9,517 nucleotides of DNA from Paracoccaceae bacterium (GCA_026709725.1 JAPOSK010000527.1:1-9517), one strand, 5' to 3'; shown: positions 1-7,054, counted from the first letter of the stretch. Numbers and translations are program-made. The notes: generated by a model not told the origin, from the letters alone.

Positions 1-170
1 CAAGTGAACGCACCGGGGATAACGCTGAGCTTGGCAGACAAGACGGCCCGCGACATTGATGGCGATAGCACGAACGCCCCTTCCTTGTGGGTTTCATCCA
101 GATCCAGCAGGCCGCCCGGTGTGGGAAACCAGCGACTATGATGACCTGCCGAGGCGACGGGTGCCGGCAT
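1..170 (-). CDS. Possible partial ORF downstream of the DotA/TraY gene (C-terminus cut by window edge)
   Basis: An open frame starts at an ATG (170-168) inside the 3' end of the DotA/TraY gene, overlaps it by 35 nt in another frame, and stays open for 56 codons to the left edge. Its start reads MPAPVASAGHHSRWFPTPGG, followed by a stretch rich in D, E, S and L. One other minus-strand frame is also open here, while the DotA/TraY frame closes soon after its own stop, so openness alone proves little. The residue composition of this frame looks more protein-like than the alternative. No strong Shine-Dalgarno sequence precedes the ATG, so translation would depend on coupling to the upstream gene. 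I do not recognise the family. Position and strand suggest the next gene of the conjugation operon, which is inference. Confidence 0.4.
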   Translation of the reverse strand, partial: MPAPVASAGHHSRWFPTPGGLLDLDETHKEGAFVLSPSMSRAVLSAKLSVIPGAFT

Positions 171-2379
171 TGATCGGGTTGCGCATGTGCCGGATGCCGC
201 TCTGGAGGGTGGCGGTGAGGAAACCGCTCGTGGTGCGGAACTGGCCGTGCTCGGGCGTGGTGAGGTCAACCTGACCGCCAATCCAGCGGAGAACGCGGTC
301 GGGAAACTCCGAGACGAGGGCGAAACTGCGCTCGATGACGGCAAGCGAGGCGGTGACCTGCAGGGCGCCTGTGGCGATCAGACCGAAGATGCCAACCACC
401 GGGGAGGCGTTCACGAGTGCGCTCATGGCGTAATACATGCCGGTATCGAGCAGTCCGGTCACGATGCGGAAGAGGATCATGCCGACAAGAAAACCGGCGA
501 TCATCAGTGGTGGCGTAAGCAGCAGGGCAAGGAGACACATCCAGCCCTGGCGGCCGGCCTCGCCGGAGATCCCCTCGCCATCGAGGCGCAGGTGGGCGAG
601 GGCCCAGAGGCTTGCGCCGGCGACGGCCTCGACGACGATCAGGAAGTAGCGGGCCACCGCCAGAATCCAGAGAAAGAACGGCAACAGGGGAACGACAAAG
701 GACAGGGTGAGACCCACTGCTGCAAGCGGTGCGGCGATGAGGAATGTGATGGTGGTGGCCAGTGACCCCGAAAGCACTGACACCGCCATCCCCCCGAAGA
801 TCAGCGTGGCGGCGATATCGAGATACCAGTTGCCCATGGTGACAATCCCGACAACCGGATCGTCGGCCCATTGCGAGGGTGACAGGGTCTCGATCATGGC
901 CTGCACGCCCCGTGTGAAGTTTGTGCGCCACAGACGGGCCAGAAGACCGGAACTTGTCTCCGGTGCCGCCTGATCAAGAATCCCGGCAGGGATCGCGAAA
1001 CCGTAAGCGGACAGACCGGCGGTTGTCTCGTCAAGATCCTCGAGCAGCGTGTCCCAGATCCGCCGTGTCTCCTCAAGGTGCAGATACTTGTCCGCGTCCA
1101 CCCCGCCAAACAGGCGCCTGAGCCCGCCGGCCCCGTCTGCCTCGCCGACCACCGTCCGGTTCGGGGGTTTCGTCGCCTCGCTGCGATGGGTTGAGCCCCG
1201 GGCGCAAACGGTGGGCTTCATGATCCCCATGATCTCTGCATTCAGCCGGGCAATGGTCATGTACCAGTTGCCGGCCCCGATCCATCCCGTCCCCGAACAG
1301 GCCCCTGCATCCCGATCACAGCTGCGGCCGATGATGGACTGCTCGATGATCGCCCGGGCCCGGGCCTGGCTGTCGGATGCTCCCCCGGCGCGGGCCAGCA
1401 GATCCCTGTTGCCCGCTTCCAGCCGGGTGCGGGCTTCGTCAATGGCTGCGGCAATCCGGGGAGCGACGGGTGGCGGTGGACCGGACTTTTCGAGCACAAC
1501 GGGCCACTGACGTTCGATGATGGCGTCCGCATTGCTGATCAGCGTGTTCAGGACAGACTCGTGGAGTCCATGAAAGCGGTCGACAAGGCCCGCGGTGCGG
1601 GCAATGCCGTCACGAGCGAGATGTGACGGCACCCTGGGCAGGAGATAGCTGCCGCAAATGCCATCGCGCCGCCCGTCCACCTGCGAAATCAGGGCATCGT
1701 TTGCAGGGTCCCGAACGAGCCGCACCCGCTGGTCACTTCCCGCTGCTGAAAACTGGAAATTGGCAATCGTCTGGCACAGCTGGTTGCGGTAAACGGTCTT
1801 GAAGATCTCGGCATCAAAATCCCGACCCTTCCCTGTCAGGGGAATCTCACCCGCAAGGATTTGTCTGGCCGCAAACCCCCAGACCTCTGTTGCGATCAGC
1901 GTTGATCCCCTGACCAGCCAGGCAATGCCAACCTGTGCTGTATTGTAGCCGCCAAATCCCGGTACCGGCATCAGCAGCGCCACAGCGAAGAGCACCCGCA
2001 AGGGTGCCCAGAGTGACGACCACCTCCGACCCAGCACGACACCTTCGTGCGCCGTCTGCAGGGTTGCAGCCACAATCGTGTAAAAGAACAGAACAGCACC
2101 CACCGTCATGACAAGGATGTTGTATGCACCGATGATGCCTGAAAAAATCGTTGGGGCAGCCGGGCCGCCCGCACCCGGAAACAGGGGTCCGAACAGCTGG
2201 TTCAGCAGAACGGTCGTGTAGTGGTCACCGGTTCCGCTACCGAAAAATCCATCCAGACCATGCGGCAACACCGGCTGATTCTGGGCCCATGCCTGACCTG
2301 CAAAAAGCAGACCGGTCAGCATGACGGATGCAGTCAAGGTCTTTTGCAGTGTGTTTTCCGTCCCCGCATGATCGTCCAC
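136..2379 (-). CDS. traY: DotA/TraY family type IV secretion (conjugal transfer) inner-membrane protein
   Basis: DotA of Legionella Dot/Icm and TraY of IncI plasmids are large polytopic inner-membrane proteins of type IVB transfer systems. This protein has 747 residues, close to the size I recall for IncI TraY and shorter than DotA. It opens with a signal-peptide-like segment (about residues 14-32, AWA before a likely cleavage at Q33) and hydrophobic segments around 80-105 and 125-165. A soluble, cysteine-containing middle follows (about 170-515). A dense block of membrane segments (about 517-700) contains LPFFLWILAVARYFLIVVEA, the most family-like stretch. The start is GTG, the first usual start after an in-frame TGA upstream; no good Shine-Dalgarno site is visible, so the start is uncertain. 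It is the only recognisable transfer gene here, so the rest of the system should lie to the left. Its G+C is high (44 of 60 bases in 601-660). Confidence 0.85.
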   Translation of the reverse strand: MDDHAGTENTLQKTLTASVMLTGLLFAGQAWAQNQPVLPHGLDGFFGSGTGDHYTTVLLNQLFGPLFPGAGGPAAPTIFSGIIGAYNILVMTVGAVLFFYTIVAATLQTAHEGVVLGRRWSSLWAPLRVLFAVALLMPVPGFGGYNTAQVGIAWLVRGSTLIATEVWGFAARQILAGEIPLTGKGRDFDAEIFKTVYRNQLCQTIANFQFSAAGSDQRVRLVRDPANDALISQVDGRRDGICGSYLLPRVPSHLARDGIARTAGLVDRFHGLHESVLNTLISNADAIIERQWPVVLEKSGPPPPVAPRIAAAIDEARTRLEAGNRDLLARAGGASDSQARARAIIEQSIIGRSCDRDAGACSGTGWIGAGNWYMTIARLNAEIMGIMKPTVCARGSTHRSEATKPPNRTVVGEADGAGGLRRLFGGVDADKYLHLEETRRIWDTLLEDLDETTAGLSAYGFAIPAGILDQAAPETSSGLLARLWRTNFTRGVQAMIETLSPSQWADDPVVGIVTMGNWYLDIAATLIFGGMAVSVLSGSLATTITFLIAAPLAAVGLTLSFVVPLLPFFLWILAVARYFLIVVEAVAGASLWALAHLRLDGEGISGEAGRQGWMCLLALLLTPPLMIAGFLVGMILFRIVTGLLDTGMYYAMSALVNASPVVGIFGLIATGALQVTASLAVIERSFALVSEFPDRVLRWIGGQVDLTTPEHGQFRTTSGFLTATLQSGIRHMRNPINAGTRRLGRSS

Positions 2380-2397
2380 AGGGTGGATTATGGACCC

Positions 2398-2409
2398 GTT
2401 TCATGAAAC
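2398..2409. promoter_or_regulatory. 12-bp perfect palindrome upstream of the DotA/TraY gene
   Basis: GTTTCATGAAAC equals its own reverse complement and lies 18 nt upstream of the proposed GTG start of the DotA/TraY gene. A palindrome of this size is a plausible dimeric repressor operator. It could also be chance, because only one copy is present and no promoter elements are convincing nearby. Confidence 0.3.
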
Positions 2410-2664
2410 AGCCGCGGCCTGGCTCGCCCACAATCCATGCTCCCGGAGATTGTCTGTGGATAACCCGGCCCATGCTCCAGGGCCCCAGCCGTCGGATTGT
2501 GCCACGGGACGTGCCATCATCCCGGAAGCGCGGATCATGGTTCCGGACATCCCAACCCCTGATTTTGCCGAAGTCCGGCTGCCACCGTCTGTTGCCCGGA
2601 TCGTCTCTTCACGCGTTGCCCCGATCACTCGCACCGGTCGCGTCACCAACACGCCCGTGTTCAT
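2401..2664 (-). CDS. Uncertain small ORF between kdsB and the DotA/TraY gene
   Basis: The 87-codon frame begins MNTGVLVTRPVRVIG and is rich in G, S, T, M and R. It has no recognisable domain and no clear membrane segment or signal peptide. It fits neatly between two genes on the same strand, which is the main argument for it. Against it, a plus-strand frame of similar length covers the same bases and no convincing ribosome binding site precedes the ATG. Treat it as a candidate only. Confidence 0.2.
   Translation of the reverse strand: MNTGVLVTRPVRVIGATREETIRATDGGSRTSAKSGVGMSGTMIRASGMMARPVAQSDGWGPGAWAGLSTDNLREHGLWASQAAAVS
2455..2463 (-). promoter_or_regulatory. Single consensus DnaA box (TTATCCACA)
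   Basis: The minus strand reads TTATCCACA, an exact match to the DnaA-box consensus TTATNCACA. I found no second copy, AT-rich unwinding region or iteron array around it, so it is not evidence of an origin by itself. Confidence 0.25.
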
Positions 2665-2715
2665 GGATCAGTGATGAACCGGGAACAGCTGTGCGGTGTG
2701 ATGACCCCATGCGGA

Positions 2716-3498
2716 TCAGGTGATGGACTGATCGCGCAAACAGGCCTCAACGAGAGAAATATCGGAGGGGTTGTTCAGCTCCCAGAATGTCTGTCCTCGG
2801 GACTGCACAGGAACACAACCGATCCTGCGGCCGAATTCCAGAAAGCGGAGTTGCTCAAGCCCCTCGGTCAATTCGAGTGGTCCGGCCTGCTGGTCACTGT
2901 ACCAGGACAGCGCCTCCACGGTATAGAGATAAACGCCGACATGATGGTAGACCGCGCTGGCCTCTGTTGTGAACGGTATGACTTCCTTGGAGAAATAGAG
3001 GGCGTGCTGGCGCGAGTCGAAGACGACCGTGGTCGCGCCTACACGGCCCGCACGACGGTCATTCATCAATGCTGCATGACCTTCCGCATCGCACTGAATG
3101 ACCGGGGTCAGGAGATCGAACTGGCCAAATCCCCGGGCGGCTTTGACAAGATCTTCAATAAACCATGGCGGGGTGAGGGGCGCATCACCCTGCAGGTTCA
3201 CAATGAAACCGTCTTTGATACCGAGAATCCTGACTGTTTCAGCACACCGTTCAGTCCCGTTTCTGCAATCGGGCGAGGTCAGAACCGATTCTCCACCAAA
3301 ATTGGCAACCTCTGCGACAATTCGTTCGTCATCAGTGGCCACGACAACACGTGTGATCCCCGAGACCCGATTGGCGGCTTCCCAGCACCGGTGGATGAGA
3401 GTCTTGCAGGCACCGTCGGCACCTTTGAGCGGAACGAGTGCCTTGCCGGGAAAGCGCCTTGATCCGTAGCGCATTGGCAGGATGATTGTCACCGACAT
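2716..3498 (-). CDS. kdsB: 3-deoxy-manno-octulosonate cytidylyltransferase (CMP-KDO synthetase), variant
   Basis: This cytosolic enzyme transfers CMP from CTP to KDO or a related octulosonate, giving the sugar donor for LPS inner core or capsule. In the 260 residues the family signatures run in order: RYGSRRFPGK (10-19) for nucleotide binding, VATDD (53-57), NGTERCAE (80-87), NLQGDAPL (101-108), YFSKEVIPF (168-176), HHVGVYLY (185-192), EGLEQLRFLE (212-221) and ELNNPSD (240-246). Length fits the family (about 245-260). In E. coli-type enzymes the last motif is VDTPED, whose Asp helps hold the metal; here Asn stands there, and QGDEP is QGDAP. I believe some alphaproteobacterial relatives share these changes, so this may be a subfamily rather than damage. 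The ATG overlaps the cysQ stop by one base (TGATG), and with no clear Shine-Dalgarno site, translational coupling is likely. A NeuA-like activator of another acidic sugar is a less likely alternative. Confidence 0.85.
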   Translation of the reverse strand: MSVTIILPMRYGSRRFPGKALVPLKGADGACKTLIHRCWEAANRVSGITRVVVATDDERIVAEVANFGGESVLTSPDCRNGTERCAETVRILGIKDGFIVNLQGDAPLTPPWFIEDLVKAARGFGQFDLLTPVIQCDAEGHAALMNDRRAGRVGATTVVFDSRQHALYFSKEVIPFTTEASAVYHHVGVYLYTVEALSWYSDQQAGPLELTEGLEQLRFLEFGRRIGCVPVQSRGQTFWELNNPSDISLVEACLRDQSIT

Positions 3499-4292
3499 CA
3501 GGAAACAACCGCACCTTCGGCCAGAGCGATGAAGCCCGGGTTACGGAGTCCCGGCTTGCCATAAGTCAGTGGAGCGCCATCCGCCGTAAGCACAACCCCG
3601 CCGCTGGCCAGAAGAATGGCATGACCGGCTGCTGTATCCCATTCACTGGTCTCCATCCGGCGTGCATAGACATCGGCCTCACCTGCCACGAGCATGTTGA
3701 ACTTCAGCGAGGAAGACGCCCTGGCATGACCTGAGAGTTTGTAGCCATCAAGCATATCAAGGTCTCTGGAACCCTGTTTGGCTGATCCTGATATAACGGC
3801 ACGAAGGGCATTGGCATTGGCTTGTGGGCGCTTGAGGGGGGTGGAACGCTGCATGATCAATTCAGCAAGATTGTCGCTCCTGATTCCATAAACGTTCCGT
3901 GAAGCATCATTGTGGCAGAGAAACCCCACCGCCGGCGCATAGACAGCTCCCATGAGAAGTTTGCAGTTCTCAAGATAGGCGATATTGATCGTAAACTGCG
4001 GGTTGCCATTGGCAAAACCGTTTGTGCCATCAATCGGGTCAACCAGAAAGAAGGTGCCATCTTCGGGGGGTGCATGATTATCGCCTTCTTCACTGAGAAC
4101 CGGAATGGCAGGATAGTGCCGTTGCAGGCCTGCCGTAATGATTCTGTCCACCTCAAGATCAGCTGAGGTCACGAGGCTGTTATCAGGTTTGCGATTCTGG
4201 ACAAATTCCCTGGTCCGGAAGGATTCGAGTGCCCTGTATCCGGATATCAATACGAGCGACACCATCGTGTCATGGAGGGCGGCATGGTTCAT
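3498..4292 (-). CDS. cysQ: 3'(2'),5'-bisphosphate nucleotidase, inositol monophosphatase superfamily
   Basis: CysQ hydrolyses 3'-phosphoadenosine 5'-phosphate, the by-product of sulfate activation and sulfotransfer, to AMP and phosphate, using Mg2+. From the chosen start the protein has 264 residues. It shows the superfamily metal motifs: LVTSADLEVD (40-49), PVLSEEG (64-70, acidic E68/E69), LVDPIDGTNGF (83-93, D85 and D88) and EWDTAAGHAIL (217-227, D219). I prefer the ATG at 4292 because AGGAAAG lies a few bases upstream. An in-frame ATG at 4325 would add 11 residues but has a weaker site and would overlap the small ORF upstream. Its stop overlaps the kdsB start (TGATG), so the two genes are one operon. 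Other inositol-monophosphatase relatives, including myo-inositol phosphatase, cannot be excluded from sequence alone; the long-range match is best to CysQ. Confidence 0.85.
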   Translation of the reverse strand: MNHAALHDTMVSLVLISGYRALESFRTREFVQNRKPDNSLVTSADLEVDRIITAGLQRHYPAIPVLSEEGDNHAPPEDGTFFLVDPIDGTNGFANGNPQFTINIAYLENCKLLMGAVYAPAVGFLCHNDASRNVYGIRSDNLAELIMQRSTPLKRPQANANALRAVISGSAKQGSRDLDMLDGYKLSGHARASSSLKFNMLVAGEADVYARRMETSEWDTAAGHAILLASGGVVLTADGAPLTYGKPGLRNPGFIALAEGAVVS

Positions 4293-4308
4293 GTATTCTT
4301 TCCTGCAA

Positions 4309-4458
4309 TCATGTCGGGTCGGCATAGGGGAATTCCCGGTCCCTGTCCATGATCGGGGCTCCCCCGGTCACATATCCGTTGCCTGCATCAACCCCATATC
4401 CGATCATGACCACCCGGGAGACTTCCCAAATCCGTTCTCCTGACCTGCAGGCAAGCAT
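4309..4458 (-). CDS. Possible 49-residue ORF directly upstream of cysQ
   Basis: A minus-strand frame opens after an in-frame TAA inside the end of the DUF4276 gene and runs to a TGA at 4311-4309, 16 nt before the preferred cysQ ATG. From its first ATG (4458) it encodes 49 residues, including ERIWEVSRVVMIGYGVDAGN and ending PYADPT. The mix of aromatic, glycine and acidic residues looks like genuine protein rather than random frame, and about two thirds of third positions are G or C. No strong Shine-Dalgarno site precedes the ATG. It may be a small operon member, the tail of a decayed gene, or chance. I recognise no family. Confidence 0.4.
   Translation of the reverse strand: MLACRSGERIWEVSRVVMIGYGVDAGNGYVTGGAPIMDRDREFPYADPT
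4328..4337. other. 10-bp palindrome GGGAATTCCC
   Basis: A perfect palindrome lies 35 nt upstream of the preferred cysQ start, inside the candidate small ORF. It might be a protein-binding site, but a 10-bp palindrome in G+C-rich DNA is weak evidence. Confidence 0.15.
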
Positions 4459-4487
4459 CCAGACGGATTCTGTTTCCCGCGATTGCC

Positions 4488-5039
4488 TCAGATTGGTTCG
4501 GTTAAGGTCAGCACAGCATCCAGAAAAGCATTAAAACTGCGCGAGCGGTTTTGCAGGGGCGACATATGCTGGGCAACTTCAGCAGATGACTGAACCTTTG
4601 AATAAGTCCTGTGATGGTTCCTGAGCAACTGTGATGGATGCGGGATTGCATCCGGATCGCGTGCAGCCCTGCGGATAGGATGCGACGCTGGCCCGAGTGC
4701 TTCTTCCAGTGCTGTCAAATCGCCCAGCATCCAGGCCTCAAGTTCCTCACAAACGATCCGAACCCTGCTTTGCGTTTCCCGCCCGGTCCCACAGACCCTG
4801 TCCATGAGGAGTTGTTTCCTGTCTCGACAGTTTCCGCGGTCATTGTCCCGCATGACAATGAAGCGCGTGTTCGGGTTGCGCCAGACCTTGAGCTTCCGCG
4901 GAATTGAAGTCTGCAGGTCACCTCAACCCTGATGGGGGACAGCAAGATGATTCCAGTCCTCTGGCAACAGCTTCGGCAGCAAGACATCCGGAAAGACCTG
5001 CATTGACTGCTCTTCGACCATCACAACCGGCTCTGACAT
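4488..5039 (-). pseudogene. DUF4276 (TOPRIM-like) protein gene interrupted by an in-frame TGA
   Basis: Read through one TGA (4925-4923, codon 39), a single frame gives 183 residues, the usual DUF4276 size. Before the stop is SEPVVMVEEQS (2-12), with the N-terminal acidic motif, then VLLPKLLPE and VPHQG. After it come IPRKLKVWRNPNTRFIVMRD (46-65), RDNDRGNC (64-71, the acidic pair), CEELEAWMLGD (97-107) and near the end NRSRSFNAFLD. An N-terminal Glu plus a DxD is the TOPRIM pattern, so this is probably a nuclease-like partner of the ATPase 19 nt upstream (known for related ATPase/TOPRIM pairs such as OLD and PARIS; inferred here). Intact relatives, as I recall them, read roughly HEGKSDL where this gene reads HQG-stop-GDL. 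The change may be a nonsense mutation, a sequence error or readthrough. Homology continues smoothly on both sides, so no other break is needed. The start at 5039 gives MSEPVVMVEE; its ribosome binding site is weak. Confidence 0.82.
4923..4925 (-). other. In-frame TGA inside the DUF4276 gene
   Basis: The coding strand reads CATCAGGGTTGAGGTGACCT, that is H-Q-G-stop-G-D. The same frame stays open and family-like for 38 codons before and 144 codons after. The stop replaces a residue that I recall as usually Lys in relatives. Confidence 0.8.
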
Positions 5040-5058
5040 CAGCAAGGCGGGCCTGATA

Positions 5059-6271
5059 TCAGCAGGGATCAATGTTGCCGAATAGCCTCTGGCGCCAGAG
5101 CCATCCAGGCTTGTCGCCCTCATTGATGAGGTCCTGAAGCTGCGGGTCGTCAGATGCACGACGAATCTTCGTGAATCCCTCACTTTTCCGCAGGAAGTAG
5201 ATTGAGTTCAACTCCACTTCATTCAGGAAGTCGGGGGAGTGTGTTGTCACAAATACCTGGCCCTTGTCTTTTCGGCGGCTGGCATACTGCGAGAACTGCT
5301 CGGAAAGAATCACCAGCAAGGTTGGATAGAGATGGTTCTCCGGCTCTTCGATGCACAGCAAGGGATGCGGGTCCGGGTCATGCAGAAGCGCGAGATAGGC
5401 GAACATCTTGATTGTTCCGTCGGAAACCACTCTTGCAATGAAGTCCCGCTCGAAAGCTTTGTCACGAAAGCGAAGGGCGACACGCCCGTCTCCCATGTCT
5501 GCAGTCAGAACTTCGGCAACTCCGGGCACGAAGCGGATCATTTGGTGAACAATGAGTTTGGAAAATATCCGCGTGCTCTTCCCGCAAGTACTGAGCGTAA
5601 AGCGCAATGTTGCTGCCCCGTTCATCCAAATGCTCCGCGATGCCTGCATCGGGCTCGACTCTGGCATCTTCTATGTGAAAATCACTAACGACCCAGTTTT
5701 CTATCAACTCCCGAAGCTGGCTTGCCACATCAAATCGACGAAATTGTCCAAGGCCCTTCAGTGCGAGAATGTAGGGCGCGTCAAGATCCTGTTCCTCCCG
5801 GTTCAGCCTTGTCAGCGGAACACCGGGATCAAATGCATCGAAAGTCTCAGGGAGAGCCTCGCCTTTTCCATTCCGAAATCGAATGAAGTGGTAGGGTGCT
5901 CCCCCGGCCCCGCGCTTGAAACGCAGACTTTCCTCGGCGACTGCAATGCGGCGGTTTTCTTCAACAATCCGGAGGTGATAGGTCACCAATCGCTGTCGCC
6001 GGATCGCTTCAATGCCCATTCGGACCTGAAGCTCTATCTCAATTGCCTCGTCCTCATGCCCCCGCGATACAACCTGAGCGAATCCTCCACGCTTCCGCAG
6101 GGCAACGCGGACATCGTTCTTCAGGCAGTCCTTCAGAAAATCAAAAACCCCGATGAATGTTGACTTGCCGGTCCCGTTCGCACCGACCATCACGGCGAAT
6201 CCGGGAATGTCTTTCATGGAGACATCCCGTAGTGCCTTGAAGTTTTTCACCCTGATTGCAACGACACGCAC
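5059..6271 (-). pseudogene. ABC-type AAA ATPase (AAA_21-like), frameshifted
   Basis: Two overlapping minus frames encode the two halves of one ATPase. The first carries VKNFKALRDVSM and the Walker A motif GANGTGKST (residues 30-38). The second carries VSDGT (signature-like, about 282-286), Walker B CIEEPENHLYP (306-316) and the THSPDF switch with H344. Homology jumps frame near I236 at a TTTT run (plus-strand AAAA, 5562-5565): dropping one T joins HADI to SKLIVHQMIRFVPG and gives 403 residues, typical for these SMC/RecF-like ATPases. I chose the GTG at 6271 because GGGAGA stands 7 nt upstream and the fold starts right after it; an in-frame GTG at 6340 would add 23 residues. The family usually powers or gates a partner nuclease in phage or plasmid defence, and the DUF4276 gene follows at 19 nt. 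The frameshift may be real decay, a sequence error, or less likely programmed slippage. Confidence 0.85.
5562..5565 (-). other. Frameshift site in the ATPase gene
   Basis: On the coding strand the bases are GATATTTTCCAAACTC. Reading frame 1 gives DIF then nonsense, while frame 2 gives SKLIV. One extra T in the run (four instead of three) explains the shift exactly, because the second half lies one base out of phase. Confidence 0.8.
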
Positions 6272-6975
6272 TGGTTCATCTCCCGGGTCCAATTTTGCCC
6301 GTTTACCCCTCGCTACCTGAGAGTGATGGTCGTCAAGCACCTGGAAGATAGCGGTTTACGAAGTTGTTGCCACGGATTTTGCTGGAGCCATGGAATCAAT
6401 ACCGGGGACCTTGGATACGCTTGTGGACATCTGCTCCTGAAGCAACAATGATTGACTGATTTGTGCACGACCCTCCGCAACTGTGTGACATGACCATCAA
6501 TCGGCAAGCACATGGCAATGGTCTCCGGGACTGCTGAAGCTGCAGAGCGTGAAAATCTACGCTGTGCCCTTGCGGCGACCGGAGTGCGAGCGGTCAGAAT
6601 GAAACAGGCTGTCAAAGCCGATCCTGAGCGAAGGACAGCCGCCCTCTCGCCACCCACACCACCAGACAACGACGGCTCCAGTTCCCAGGGCAATGAGGCC
6701 ACATCTGCTCAATCAGCCTCTGCATGAACATCTCCCGGTCATCACCAATCCCAGAACATGCCAACGCAAAAGGTCAATGCGGGGGTGATGCCGCCGGCAT
6801 GAAAAGATGTGGACACCAACTGATCCAGAGCCAGGAGATGGTCTCTGAGAGACCTGCACCGGATCTGCCAATCGCGCATATATACCCCGATCACATTCAT
6901 GCAAGACTGTTCCGCACTATGCAGATCGGTCTGGACATCATGTTCCCGGATGACCGGCATCTGGTCCGGCATCCG

Positions 6976-6998
6976 GGCACGGCTGCAGCTGCCGTGCC
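6976..6998. repeat. Hairpin, 8-bp stem
   Basis: GGCACGGC and GCCGTGCC are perfectly complementary around the 7-nt loop TGCAGCT. No T-run follows on either strand, so it is not a standard intrinsic terminator. It could be a structured RNA element or a binding site. Confidence 0.45.
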
Positions 6999-7036
6999 GA
7001 TACCAATATTCCGATGCGGGGTGTGACGATGGCAAA

Positions 7037-7054
7037 CCCGGGTCGGAACCCGGG
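7037..7054. repeat. Hairpin, 7-bp G+C-rich stem
   Basis: CCCGGGT pairs with ACCCGGG across the tetraloop CGGA. It lies about 40 nt from the preceding hairpin. No poly-T tract follows on either strand. Confidence 0.4.

Larger units (their letters stand above)
2380..2715. other. Gap between kdsB and the DotA/TraY gene, coding status unclear
   Basis: This 336-bp stretch carries overlapping open frames on both strands: 87 codons on minus (2664-2401) and 94 codons on plus (2390-2674). Both have similar third-position G+C, so I cannot choose from codon use. The minus frame agrees with the direction of its neighbours and ends 21 nt before the DotA/TraY start. The plus ATG has AGGGTGGA just upstream, and its last 50 residues look protein-like. 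Neither matches a family I know. The gap also holds a 12-bp palindrome and one consensus DnaA box, listed separately. I see no clear intrinsic terminator. Confidence 0.5.

Noticed and set aside
187..765. 192-codon plus-strand ORF opposite the DotA/TraY gene
   Set aside because: Its highly charged, Gly/Asp/Glu-rich translation is what the complement of a G+C-rich membrane protein gene gives.
2671..3462. 263-codon plus-strand ORF opposite kdsB
   Set aside because: It lies almost wholly antisense to kdsB, whose motifs are unmistakable, and its own translation has no family features.
4923..4925. Selenocysteine or other programmed recoding of the TGA
   Set aside because: The position seems to be an ordinary residue in relatives and not a catalytic Cys, and I see no obvious stem-loop just after it; a nonsense mutation or error is simpler.
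5552..6163. 203-codon plus-strand ORF opposite the ATPase
   Set aside because: It overlaps the Walker A half of the ATPase antisense; the minus strand carries the real homology.
6976..7054. Intrinsic terminators
   Set aside because: The stems are sound but no T-run follows on either strand.
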